This document shows, piece by piece, positions 41,486 through 52,497 of a DNA stretch of 64,000 nt. The DNA comes from Pegoplata infirma. Its lineage: Eukaryota > Arthropoda > Insecta > Diptera > Anthomyiidae. The notes beneath the pieces were generated by a model, which was not told the DNA's origin, searched no databases, and saw only the letters and a list, made by a program, of their open reading frames with translations. The stretch's first letter is position 1, and each line of letters begins with the position of its first letter. A program made the position numbers and the translations under genes. The stretch is taken from assembly GCA_963921195.1 (NCBI GenBank), contig OY992538.1, positions 7,278,330 through 7,342,329 on the forward strand. The letters are read 5' to 3'.

Positions 41486-41820
41486 GCTGCCCATTCACTT
41501 GCAATATTATTGTTCAACTTTTCAAATTGTACAATAATATCGCTTGTGTGTATGTAATATTTACGGTTGTGCAATATATTGGAGAATATCAAAACACTTT
41601 TGATATTTATTGTACAAACAAGAATACTGCAATATATTTTATCAGTGTGTTGTCTATATTGTACAACTTTTATTGTGTTATGTTTATGTTTATATCTTGT
41701 ACAATATATTGGGTTTAAGTATTGAGCAATTTTATTTGCTGTGTAGGGTAAAACGACAATAATATTGTAAAATATTTTTTTTTTAAGTTGAGCAATTTTA
41801 TTGCAAGTGAATGGGCAGCT
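41486..41820. mobile_element. 335-bp MITE with TTAA flanks
   Basis: Left GCTGCCCATTCACTTGCAAT, right mirrored AGCTGCCCATTCACTTGCAA, with TTAA at 41482-41485 and 41821-41824. A TTAA target is typical of piggyBac and Kolobok elements. The interior has many TTGTACAATATAT words. The frame at 41527 is a shadow. Confidence 0.7.
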
Positions 41821-42350
41821 TTAATTTTGTAAAACCCAACGATATTATATGGAGTTCACACTACGGACTTTAAACATCTCATGAGTGTTTAAGCGCTAAA
41901 CGAGCAAAATTTGACTTGTTTCCCCATACATTTGGTTGTTCAGCTAAACAATCAAATTCGACTTGTTTCCCTGTTGAACATTTCGCTCAAAGGTTCGAAA
42001 GAATTAATTCTTTAATTCCCTTTTGGAAATAGAATTCAATTTCATAGAATTGTCCATTCTTTGAAATCATTCCCTATGAATTAATTCTCAAGCTTAATTC
42101 ACGAAGCTTAACTTTCAGTTGAATTAATTCCCCATAGAATTAATTCAATTCCATAGGGAATTAATTTTTTTTTTTTAATTCAATCTATTACAAATTGAAT
42201 GAACATTTTTTTATGCATTCCTTTGAATGAATATTATATGTTCTTCATTCCTTGGAAAAATTTGTTGGTAGATATTTGAACAAATTCAAAAAATGTGATA
42301 AAATACGTATGTTTACGAAGCATTCTACCAATTAAAGTGTTTTGAACCTA

Positions 42351-43345
42351 CACCGAAAAAATTATCCAGTTAGATAGTTACGAAAATTCCCAGTTGATTT
42401 AAAATAAATTTAAAATAACTGGGGTAGTTTAAAACAACTGGATTTTTAGTTAAAAAAACAGTCTCTCTGTTACCCTGTAAAAAAAGTTGCTTACAAACTT
42501 CAAAAATAAACATAATTTTATAAAAACAAAAAGGATTAAAGAAAATAGATTTTTATTTTGTGCCCTGGTAAATCTTTATTAGCTAATTTGGATTCATTTT
42601 TAAGTAAGAAAATAACTAATATTAATATTTCAGATGGAGATATAAGATGTTTGTGGATTTGCAGCATGTAAAAAAGCTAAGAAGAAGTTGATGCTCTGAC
42701 AAAAATGCAAAAATAAAACGAATAAGAAATCTGCCAATAATGTAATTTATATACAAATTTAATTTTCAAATAAAATATTAGTCATTAAGATAAAAAATGT
42801 TTCATTAAATGGAAGCATCAAACCAAAAATGTGCAGTCCCAAATGACCATTTATATTTTGTTCCCAGTTAAGCATAGTACTCTGTTCGATTTCACGGGAA
42901 AAAATCTGTCAAACTCCATATAAAAAAAATAAATTTTGGCAACGCGAGGAATTGCAGGGAAATTGTTAAAAAAGTTTTCACGCATTTTTATTATACAAGA
43001 CAATTTAAATTGCCGTGAAAAAGTGACATTTCAGTTTTGTTATGATCATTTCTTTCTTATAATTGTCAAAAGTTGTTTATTTTTTATTGTTTTGTTGCGA
43101 TTTAATGCGTTTAAAGTTGAAGTGAAATTTTCACCGCTAAAAACAGAGTACTTAGCTTTACTACCAACTATTTAGAACAATTTTCAAATTTCAATTATTA
43201 TTTGGTTTCCAGTAACTGGGCATTCAGTTGAATTTAAAATTTAGTTATCATCAACCAAGTCAAACAACTGGGGCCCAGTTAGGTGTATTTTAACTGGGAC
43301 TTAGTTGATTTTTTAGTAGCCAGTATCTGGGAAATTTTTTGGGTG
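42351..43345. mobile_element. 995-bp TA-flanked element (CACCSAAAAAATT ends)
   Basis: Left CACCGAAAAAATTATCCAGT, right mirrored CACCCAAAAAATTTCCCAGA; TA on both sides. The subterminal parts share CAACTGGG and CCAGTTA words. It encloses a 277-bp AGTACTCTGTT-ended repeat. Tc1/mariner-like by target only. Confidence 0.75.
42876..43152. mobile_element. 277-bp AGTACTCTGTT-ended MITE (nested)
   Basis: Left AGTACTCTGTTCGATTTCAC, right mirrored AGTACTCTGTTTTTAGCGG. An inverted relative is at 45585-45835, sharing TTTAAATTGCCGTGAAAAA. A start fragment is at 5566. The frame 42936-43175 is inside it and is not a gene. Confidence 0.65.
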
Positions 43346-43357
43346 TATTGGGTCCTA

Positions 43358-44256
43358 CACTCAGAAAATTATTGCAGTTACTACATGACGGTCGTTTGTG
43401 TAGTAAGTAGTAGCTGTTGTTTTTAACTACAATTTCGGTCGTTTTTGTATGAAAAAATCTCAAACAACTTTTTTTGTAGTAGTTTCAAAAAATAACTACA
43501 AAAAATATACTACACTGTAGCAATAACAAAAAATATATTTTTGGAAAAATATTCTTGAGCGAAAGAAAATAAGTGGATAAATGAGATAACAAGTGTGTAT
43601 AATATAGCGCTCACATAAGCGTGCGTAAAAACCAATCGGAAAAAACCAAAATAAAATGTGTGCAGTGTTTTGTTTTCTTATGAGCGCGCCATCTTTCTTT
43701 TCTTTGTATACACAACAGAACAGGTACATATTTTTTTGAAACATTGCAAATTAATTCTTTTTTTTTATAAATCAATTTTGCCAAAGCATTTCGTTTTTTT
43801 TTATTTCAGACAAATTTTGATCAGTAGCGGTGAAAATTTGAAATGAACTATTAAAAAACAAAGGTAAATACAATCAATTTATTTTGTTTAACATTTTATT
43901 AATATAATTTTTTTCTTCTATAATTCCAGATAAATACATCAAAAAATTGTCATCATGTCGAAATTCTACACAACCAACTGAAATGTATTGCTTTTTAAAT
44001 AAATAAATAAATATCAATCATTTAAACGTTTAAGAAATTTTTTAAATAAAATTTCAGGCAATTGTAGAAAAAACAACTGTATTAAACAGTTTTGTAGTAG
44101 TTTTTACTACATTTTGTAGTTGAAAATCAATAGTTAAAAACAACAACATGTTCAGTTGTTTTTACCGTTATATGTAGTGGACGCCTTTTCAACGACAAAA
44201 TGTAGTCAAAACAACTGTCTTTTGTAGTAGATTTTACCGACATACTTTTTTGAGTG
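43358..44256. mobile_element. 899-bp TA-flanked element (CACTCARAAAA ends)
   Basis: Left CACTCAGAAAATTATTGCAG, right mirrored CACTCAAAAAAGTATGTCGG, TA outside both. Both subterminal parts are full of GTAGTAGTTTTTACTAC-type words. No transposase. The frames 43496-43846 and 44127-44429 are shadows. Confidence 0.72.
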
Positions 44257-44982
44257 TATGGAATTGAATTCCTTTGGGAATGAATTCTTGAGAATGAAGC
44301 CTGTGAATTATTTTTAAGTAAATTGAATAAAAGAATGATAAATTCAAATAACGGAAGTCGAATTAATTTTATTGGAGAATTAATTCTCAATAGAATTAAC
44401 TCTTTCGAACCTTTGATTTCGCTAAACATTTCAAAGGCAGGGTTCGGTATATTTCCTTTTAATTTTTCTTTATTCTATACCAAAAAAAAAGATTTCATAG
44501 CAACCAGCTTATATATCGGTCCGCCATTTTCGTAGCAAACCATTGGAAAATTGAGAAATTATAAATATTTAAAAAACTAATAAAAACTACTGAAAAATCA
44601 GAAAAAAGTGTGTGTTTTATTTATAATTATATTGGAAAAGCTGCACTTATAGTGAATTTTGCCTTCCATCGAAGTATAAATATGCAAACAGCTTCGGACA
44701 GGTCCGGAACAAAAAACAGAAAAATCTTGGTGTTCCGTGTAGTGGTGTTATGTAAATGTTATAAAAAAATAAAATATCTTGTCTTCCGCCAAAGTTTAAA
44801 AGGATTTTAGAAATATTTTTCCAATTTTTTTCAGAATTAGGTTATGTGCGTTTGTTTACAAACGTTAAACACTCAGCGTTAAACGAGCAAAATGTAGTGT
44901 GAACGATTTTTTTATTCTGTTTTGTAAAACGCGAGGACTAAACAGCTGTTTGTTTCGCTTTCGTTTACGTGTTTTTAAGCTA

Positions 44983-45354
44983 ACAAGGGAAGTCTCCCTA
45001 GTGTCACCCGCGGATCCTTATGGAATTGGTTTAATTTTGTAGAGCAGAAAAAATAAAGGGACACGTATTTTTTTTTAGCGGCCCAAATTCATATTTTGGG
45101 GGTAAAAAGGAGGGGGGAATAAAAGACAATTTTTCAGTTTTTTTTGTTTATCTCCTATATTATGCAAAGAAACCTCGTTATGTAACATAGCAAATGAAAG
45201 GTCTTTGGAAAACCTTTCCCCCCATACAAATCGACCCCCCCAAAAATGAGTTAGGGCCGCTAAAACAAAATACGTGTCGAATTAATTTTCGTTCTTAACA
45301 ACATATCCAAATTTCATGAAGATCGGAGGGTGACACCAGGGAGACTTCCCTTGT
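44983..45354. mobile_element. 372-bp MITE (ACAAGGGAAGTCTCCC ends)
   Basis: Left ACAAGGGAAGTCTCCCTAGT, right mirrored ACAAGGGAAGTCTCCCTGGT; the match continues to GTGTCACCC. A second inner pair, ACACGTATTTTTTTTTAGCG with CGCTAAAACAAAATACGTGT, makes most of it a hairpin. No clear target duplication. Confidence 0.78.
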
Positions 45355-45584
45355 AAGTGCAGTGACAGAACAAGTCCGGCACAACTTTTTCAATACAATT
45401 TGACAGATAAAACAGGTGGCCGGAGTGAAATAAAACGTGGTCTATTTTTAAAATGGTTATCTAATTGGGAAACCATTCCCTGTGCCATGTTTGTTCCGTA
45501 ACGAAACTTCCGTTCCTGCATTAAGTTGTTTTTCACGTAAAATTTTTTGAAATGCCTAAAGTTGCATATTCTGTTCGTGTTCAC

Positions 45585-45835
45585 GTGAAAAAAAAAACTG
45601 TCAAACTCTATAAAAACGAATCGCAATAAAACATTTAAAAATCAACAACTTTTGACAATTATAAGAAAAAAATCATCATAATAAAACTGAAATGCCATTT
45701 TTCACGGCAATTTAAATTGTCTTGCATAATAAAAATGCGTGAAATCTTTTTTAACAATTTTTTTTGCCAAAATTTATTTTTTTTTATATGGAGATTGACA
45801 GATTTTTTCCCCGTGAAATCGAACAGAGTACTACG
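45585..45835. mobile_element. Inverted, 5'-altered copy of the AGTACTCTGTT MITE
   Basis: The right end, CCGTGAAATCGAACAGAGTA, is the mirror of the start at 42876. The interior CACGGCAATTTAAATTG and AAGTTGTTGATTTT-type words are inverted relative to that copy. The other end is lost near 45585. The rest of 45355-46112 shows no gene. Confidence 0.62.
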
Positions 45836-46112
45836 CCACAGACTATAAACAGACTCGACAGTAGAGTTTTATAAGAAAAAAATAAGCGATTTTAGGAGAA
45901 AACAGAGCGGTTTTTAGTCCGTTTTACGCTAACATGGCAACACTTTCTACGACTTAGGAGTGAGTGAAACAGCAAAAACCGATCTGGCATCTATTTTTCT
46001 TATGGCGCGTTATATTAGCTTTCTCTTTCTAACCTAATTCGTAGAATACTTTTAAAATATTAACCATATGGTTCAGAACTACTTTTTTGACACCTGTCAC
46101 TTATGTCGAGTA

Positions 46113-46275
46113 GTGTGCAATTACAATTCTGGCGTTGGCTTTGAATTTTGCTTGTTTCAATGCATTTTGTGTGTAGAGCAAAATTCAAAGCCAACGCTGG
46201 CGTTTTTTGCTGTACATACCAAACGTATGGGAACAAGCTAAATTCAAAGCCAACGCCAGAATTGTAATTGCACAC
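46113..46275. mobile_element. 163-bp palindromic MITE
   Basis: Perfect terminal arms of about 38 bp: GTGTGCAATTACAATTCTGG going in, mirrored at the right end. A third partial copy, AAATTCAAAGCCAACGCTGG, sits between the arms. The target duplication is not evident. The frame 46060-46275 is a shadow. Confidence 0.75.
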
Positions 46276-47121
46276 TTAGTCTGTGACACAGGGTTCTTAT
46301 TTCGTGTTTTGGAGATGTTTAAAATAAGCGTTCAATGGGATCGACAAAAACACAATTTTTTGGTTTAAAAAGATTTCGAAAAATTGTCAACACTCAAAAT
46401 TATCTAAAGAAAAAAGCATTGCCATATTAAAAAAAATGCTAAAAATGCAACCCTAACAATTTTCTGACACGTCAAATTAGATAACTCTCTTTCTTTCATC
46501 TTTCTCTTTCATCTTTCATTCTCTTCAACAAAGCAAAAAATTAGTAATCTGGTTCGAGTGGGTTTTAATTTTTTTTAAATTATAATAATATTTTTATAAG
46601 AAAAGGTAAATTAAACAAAAAAATGTACGGTATAATAAAACTCTACAATATAAATACAAATTTATAAAGTTACCTAAAAGTTTTCCAGTTAAAAAATCAA
46701 TATGACAAAAAGAAACCATGTGGTTGGTGCTTGTCTGGGAAGAAACAAATTTTTATAAACCTTTTTTATGATAAAGTTAACTCAAATGAATAGACCCTAA
46801 ATTTGTGTCTATTGTAATTTTATAAGAAATAATTGCTAAATTTATACATAAATTATTAAAATTTTGTTTTAAAACAAAAAGTTCACATGATGCAATAGGT
46901 TGCCGTGTCATGCAACTGAGAAAAAAAAGTTGACAATTCTTATCTCTCTTTTTAAGGCGGCCAATAATTGTTTTCTTATCAACAAATAATTATTTATTCT
47001 CATTTCATTTGTTTTTATGGCTGCAATTCTTTTGCAATTAGCCGGATATTGAGGTTGTATTAGTGGTTTATTCTAAAAGTGTTCACATTTTATTTATAGA
47101 TAAACGACACTTCTTATCATT
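46276..47121. other. AspRS upstream region, 5' UTR expected
   Basis: No open frame or repeat ends. A pyrimidine-rich patch, CTCTCTTTCTTTCATCTTTC, lies at 46485-46505. TTTATTTATAG at 47090-47100, just before the start codon, could be the end of a 5' UTR intron; I cannot find the donor with confidence. Confidence 0.4.
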
Positions 47122-50100
47122 ATGGTGACAGAAAACGAAAGCACCGCACAACCACCAGTAGGTGATGCCGAATCCACTTCCAAAAAGGCAGCTAAAAAGC
47201 AAGCCAAAGAAGCATTAAAAGCAGCCAAGGTATGTGTAAACAAAACTTTTTGAATTTTAGAATAAATTTTATATTTTTTTTTTTTATATTTAATAGAAAG
47301 CTGAACATAAAGCCGCTTCTGGTAAAACTGATAATGCTGCCGATACTGGAGACTCAGCTGAGGACTGTTCAGCTGGCAACTATGGCATGTATGGTATTAT
47401 TAAATCCCAGGAAAAACATGAAGATAGAAATTTTGTGGCCGTACACGAATTGAATCAATATGTGGGCAAAGAATCTGTATGGGTTAGAGGTCGTGTCCAT
47501 AATACCAGAGCTAAAGGCAAACAATGTTTTTTAATTCTACGCCAACAAAGTAGTACCGTACAATGTATTCTTGCTGTAGGCGATAATGTCTCAAAGCAAT
47601 TTGTTAAATTTGCTGGAAAGTAAGTGCATACAGTTTTTAATTTTTGTATATTGATTTTAAGGTTAAATTTTACAATTTCTATTTTAGTTTACACAAGGAA
47701 AGCATTATTGATATTGAAGCCAAGGCTGTGGCTGTTCCCAATAAAATTGAATCATGTACTGAACAAAATCTTGAATTATCCTTACAACAATTGTTTGTCA
47801 TTTCACAAGCAAAAGCTCAATTGCCCCTGCAAATAGAAGATGCTTCGCGTCCCGAAAATCCCGATGATACTGAGGGCCTTAATATTCGTGTCAATCAAGA
47901 TACTCGTTTGGATAATCGTGTTTTGGATTTGAGAACACCGGCAAATCAAGCAATTTTCCGTTTGGAAGCTGGCGTTTGTCGTCTATTTCGTGATATTTTA
48001 ACTGATAAGGGATTTACGGAAATACACACTCCTAAAATTATATCAGCTGCTAGTGAAGGTGGTGCTAATGTATTTACTGTTAGCTATTTTAAAGGTAATT
48101 ATAATAGGCAAAATTGTTAAAAGAAAATGGTATACAAAAAAATTAAAAACTTCCACAATAGTTCCGGAAGGTTAAAAAACCGGTCAAACCTGGTATTTTT
48201 CTATCTTCCAATAACAGATTCTCAGATTCTGAGATATTTTTCTTATAGAAAAAGTCTCAGATTCTGAGATATTTTTCTTATAGAAAAAGTCTCAGATTCT
48301 GAGATATTTTTCTTATAGAAAAAGTCTCAGATTCTGAGATATTTTTGTTATAGAAAAAGTCTCAAATTCTGAGACATTTTTCGTATTAAAAAAGTCTCAG
48401 AATCTGAGACATTTTTCTTATAGAAAAAGTCTCAGATTCTGAGACATTTTTCTTATAGAAAAATTCTCAGATTCTGAGACATTTTTCTTATAGAAAAATT
48501 CTCAGATTCTGAGACATTTTTCTTATAGAAAAATTCTCAGATTCTGAGACATTTTTCTTATAGAAAAATTCTCAGATTCTGAGACATTTTTCTTATAGAA
48601 AAATTCTCAGATTCTGAGACATTTTTCTTATAGAAAAATTCTCAGATTCTGAGATATTTTTCATATAGAAAAATTCTCAGATTCTGAGACATTTTTCTTA
48701 TAGAAAAAATTCTCAGATTCTGAGACATTTTTCTTATAGAAAAATTCTCAGATTCTGAGACATTTTTCTTATAGAAAAAATTCTCAGATTCTGAGACATT
48801 TTCCTTATAGAAAAATTCTCAGATTCTGAGACATTTTTCTTATAGAAAAATTCTCAGATTCTGAGACATTTTTCTTATAGAAAAATTCTCAGATTCTGAG
48901 ACATTTTTCTTATAGAAAAATTCTCAGATTCTGAGACATTTTTCTTATAGAAAAATTCTCAGATTCTGAGACATTTTTCTTATAGAAAAATTCTCAGATT
49001 CTGAGACATTTTTCTTATAGAAAAATTCTCAGATTCTGAGACATTTTTCTTATAGAAAAATTCTCAGATTCTGAGACATTTTTCTTATAGAAAAAGTCTC
49101 AGATTCTGAGACATTTTTCTTATAGAAAAAGTGACATTTTTCTTATAAAAAAAGTCTCAGATTCTGAGACATTTTTCTTATAGAAAAATTTTTCTTATAG
49201 AAAAAGTCTCAGATTCTGAGACATTTTTCTTATAGAAAAAGTCTCAGATTCTGAGACATTTTTCTTATAGAAAAAGTCTCAGATTCTGAGACATTTTTCT
49301 TATAGAAAAAGTCTCAGATTCTGAGACATTTTTCTTATAGAAAAAGTCTCAGATTCTGAGACATTTTTCTTATAGAAAAAGTCTCAGATTCTGAGACATT
49401 TTTCTTATAGAAAAAGTCTCAGATTCTGAGACATTTTTCTTATAGAAAAAGTCTCAGATTCTGAGACATTTTTCTTATAGAAAAAGTCTCAGATTCTGAG
49501 ACATTTTTCTTATAGAAAAAGTCTCAGATTCTGAGACATTTTTCTTATAGAAAAAGTCTCAGATTCTGAGACATTTTTCTTATAGAAAAAGTCTCAGATT
49601 CTGAGACATTTTTCTTATAGAAAAAGTCTCAGATTCTGAGACATTTTTCTTACAGAAAAAGTCTCAGATTCTGAGACATTTTTCTTATAGAAAAAGTCTC
49701 AGATTCTGAGACATTTTTCTTATAGAAAAAGTCTCAGATTCTGAGACATTTTTCTTATAGAAAAAGTCTCAGATTCTGAGACTTTTTTCTTATAGAAAAG
49801 TCTCAGATTCTGAGACTTTTTTCTTATAGAAAAAGTCTCAGATTCTGAGACATTTTTCTTATAGAAAAAGTCTCAGATTCTGAGACATTTTTCTTATAGA
49901 AAAAGTCTCAGATTCTGAGACATTTTTCTTATAGAAAAAGTCTTAGATTCTGAGACATTTTTCTTATAGAAAAAGTCTTAGATTCTGAAACATTTTTCTT
50001 ATAGAAAAAGTCTCAGATTCTAAGACATTTTTCTTATAGAAAAAGTCTCAGATTCTGAGACATTTTTCTTATAGAAAAAGTCTCAGATTCTGAGACATTT

Positions 50101-51384
50101 TTCTTATAGAAAAAGTCTCAGATTCTGAGACATTTTTCTTATAGAAAAAGTCTCAGATTCTGAGACATTTTTCTTATAGAAAAAGTCTCAGATTCTGAGA
50201 CATTTTTCTTATAGAAAAAGTCTCAGATTCTGAGACATTTTTCTTATAGAAAAATTCTCAGATTCTGAGACATTTTTCTTATAGAAAAATTCTCCGATTC
50301 TGAGACATTTTTTCTATAGAAAAAGGCTTCCTCCTACCGGATTTCGAGATATTTCGCTTTCCGAATCAAAAATCTAACCTTTGTAGTTTTTTGTGCAAAA
50401 TATATGGAAATGCTTTAAGCGTCAGTTACAATTAAACTTGTAACTCGGCTGTCATTTGAGTCTTTTGGCTTAAAATCTTAAATTAAAAACATTAAAAATA
50501 TATTTTTTTTCATTTCACTTTTTCATTAGATTCCGCTTATTTGGCTCAGTCACCACAATTGTATAAACAAATGGCTATTGCTGCTGATTTCGATAAAGTA
50601 TATACTGTGGGTGCAGTTTTTCGTGCCGAAGATTCAAATACTCACAGGCATTTGACTGAATTCGTAGGTCTTGATTTGGAGATGGCCTTTAAATATCATT
50701 ACCATGAAGTTCTTCATACAATTGGTGATACATTCACAGCTATCTTTAAAGGTTTACGTGATCGTTATAGTCGGGAAATTGAAGCTGTTGGCCAACAATA
50801 CAAAGTTGAGTCATTTAAATTTTTAGAACCACCACTAATTTTACAATTTGCTGATGGTGTTAAAATGTTGCGTGAAGCTGGCGTTGAAACTGGCGATGAA
50901 GAAGATCTTTCGACTCCCAACGAAAAGTTATTGGGTCGTTTAGTAAAAGCTAAATATGATACTGATTTTTATATTTTGGATAAATTTCCATTGGCTATAC
51001 GTCCCTTCTATACTATGCCTGATCCAAATAATCCTACATATTCGAACTCATACGATATGTTTATGAGAGGAGAGGAAATTTTGTCGGGTGCCCAACGTAT
51101 ACACGATCCGGAATTTTTAACTGAAAGAGCAAATCATCATGGCATAGGTAAGAACAACTTTTAAATCTTCCTTCAATACCTTTATTACAATAATTGAAAT
51201 ATTTTTTTTTTGGATTTCAGATACTAGCAAAATTGCTGCCTATATTGAATCGTTCCGTTTTGGTTGTCCTCCTCATGCTGGTGGTGGCATTGGTATGGAA
51301 CGTGTTGTAATGTTGTATTTGGGTTTAGATAATATTCGTAAAACTTCCATGTTCCCCCGTGATCCTAAGAGATTAACGCCTTAA
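47122..51384 (+). CDS. AspRS: Cytosolic aspartyl-tRNA synthetase, five exons, complete
   Basis: Class IIb enzyme that joins aspartate to tRNA-Asp using ATP, in the cytosol and usually in the multi-synthetase complex. Exons are 47122-47229, 47297-47619, 47688-48094, 50530-51147 and 51221-51384. All junctions are GT..AG and in frame, giving 539 aa, the usual eukaryotic length. Residues 20-41 form the lysine/alanine-rich helix typical of animal AspRS ([21 protein letters not shown]). An OB-fold anticodon-binding domain starts near residue 96 ([20 protein letters not shown]). The class II motifs are complete: motif 1 near 252-262 ([11 protein letters not shown]), motif 2 at 310-324 ([15 protein letters not shown]) and motif 3 at 506-513 (GGGIGMER). 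The C-terminus ends [10 protein letters not shown]. The start fits: no earlier in-frame ATG in the exon. Intron 3 (2.4 kb) is almost entirely a 35-bp satellite. The coding frame is intact, so the gene is probably functional. Confidence 0.96.
48219..50326. repeat. 35-bp satellite, about 60 copies, in AspRS intron 3
   Basis: The unit is TCTCAGATTCTGAGACATTT followed by TTCTTATAGAAAAAG, 35 bases, measured between repeated positions (49206 and 49241). About 2.1 kb gives about 60 copies. Two variants lie in blocks: AAAAAGTCTC in the first 240 bases and from about 49090 to 50250, AAAAATTCTC between about 48457 and 49090 and again in the last two units. The first units read GAGATATT, later ones GAGACATT. 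Short irregular units occur at 49115-49200. Each unit has a near-palindrome, TCTCAGATTCTGAGA. Confidence 0.97.
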
Positions 51385-51712
51385 ATTATACTAGTTGTGT
51401 TTGTTTTTACAAGCTCTAAGCTACGAACTTTTTTTTTGAAGAAATTCCCAGTTTAATTTTATGTGTGTTATTTGGAAATTTGTAGTTCTTTTTTTTAAGA
51501 AATTTTACTTTTATCAATAACTATTTTATATAACTTATAAGTTTGTTCTTTTCATTAGTGTTTTTTTTTCAAACAATTTACTTAAAAAAAAAATATTAGC
51601 ATCATAATGCATTTTTTGTATCATTATTAATTAATGTTGTCCAACAACAATTAAATTTTTGTGTGAAACAAAAGAAAGTAACTAAATGTCTGAAATTTAC
51701 ATTTTTTCGATC

Positions 51713-51718
51713 AATAAA
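51713..51718 (+). promoter_or_regulatory. Poly(A) signal AATAAA of AspRS
   Basis: AATAAA about 330 bases after the stop codon, followed by TTGTACT and T/G-rich sequence within 30 bases. Earlier AT-rich variants exist, so other sites are possible. From 51385 to 51959 nothing else is visible. Confidence 0.5.
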
Positions 51719-51959
51719 AGTAGTGCATTTGTACTAAAAACTATAATATTGAGATTTTTCTTGAAGTATATTTAGGCGATGGCGAATTTCGCAACAGTAT
51801 AATAGGCTTGTTTTTTGCAGACCGGATTAAGTTTAGGATTAACTTTATTTAGTTAAAAATTGGGTCAAGTCAAATTTTTTTTATATTTTTTCTCTGAAAT
51901 TTTTTTTTTCTGAATATGTAACTCAGATTTATTTTTTATTTTTACTATATTTACTAAAT

Positions 51960-52334
51960 CAGGGTTGGCAACCGATACGCACCTAGAATAACGGTATTTG
52001 GCTACTGTACCGCAACCAATAAAGATATGGACATTTTCAAAAGCGATTATGAAAGCTGATGAAATTTGTAGTATTTTAAATGTGCCACTTTGTGTTTCTA
52101 CCGGTTCGTTTTAGTTATATAGGCCAATACCGTTATAATACCGTTTCAAACGGTTTTATAAAGGTATTGACCTATATTAAGAAAACGAACCGGTAGAAAC
52201 ACGAAGTGAGACATGTAAAATACTAGAAATTTCATCAGCTTTCATAATCGCTTTTGAAAATGACCATATCTTAATTGGTTGCGGTACTATAGCCAAATAC
52301 CGTTATTCTAGGTGGGTATCGGTTGCCAACCCTG
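51960..52334. mobile_element. 375-bp hAT MITE with 8-bp TSD TACTAAAT
   Basis: The ends are near-perfect inverted repeats, CAGGGTTGGCAACCGATACG and its mirror, a hAT-type start. The arms match for about 150 bp (ACCGGTTCGTTTT, TCATAATCGCTTTTGAAAA). The 8-bp direct repeat TACTAAAT is perfect on both sides (51952-51959 and 52335-52342). Confidence 0.93.
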
Positions 52335-52497
52335 TACTAAATGCATTTAGATTCAGAGAAAAATTATAAAAAAAAATTGTGAACTTTTTTATTATTATTG
52401 TTTTTTAAATCAATAATAATAATAATTCGTTTTTAAAATTTTGCACTATTGGGGATTTTATGATAGATAGCGGGTTTTTTTCTCAAAAATATTTATA

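Larger units (their letters stand above)
41988..44415. mobile_element. 2.4-kb hAT-like element with 8-bp TSD ATTTCGCT
   Basis: Perfect 14-bp ends, CAAAGGTTCGAAAG, with the perfect 8-bp direct repeat ATTTCGCT outside (41980-41987 and 44416-44423). Near both ends are GAATTAATTC-type palindromes. Most of the length is made of two later TA-flanked elements (42351-43345 and 43358-44256). No transposase. Confidence 0.88.
41850..44905. mobile_element. Second GGAGTTCACACTAC element, split by a 2.4-kb insertion
   Basis: The left part, 41850-41987, matches 40581-40700. The right part, 44416-44905, matches 40855-41370. The two parts join if 41988-44415 plus one copy of ATTTCGCT is removed. The 3' terminus is missing: GTAGTGTGAAC is followed by unrelated sequence. 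Frames at 44610-44810 are shadows. Confidence 0.75.

Noticed and set aside
42936..43175. 79-residue frame MATRGIAGKL...
   Set aside because: Entirely within a nested MITE whose inverted copy at 45585-45835 does not keep the frame.
48219..50326. CRISPR-like array of 35-bp repeats
   Set aside because: Units are directly adjacent with no unique spacers, in an intron of an animal gene. It is a tandem satellite.
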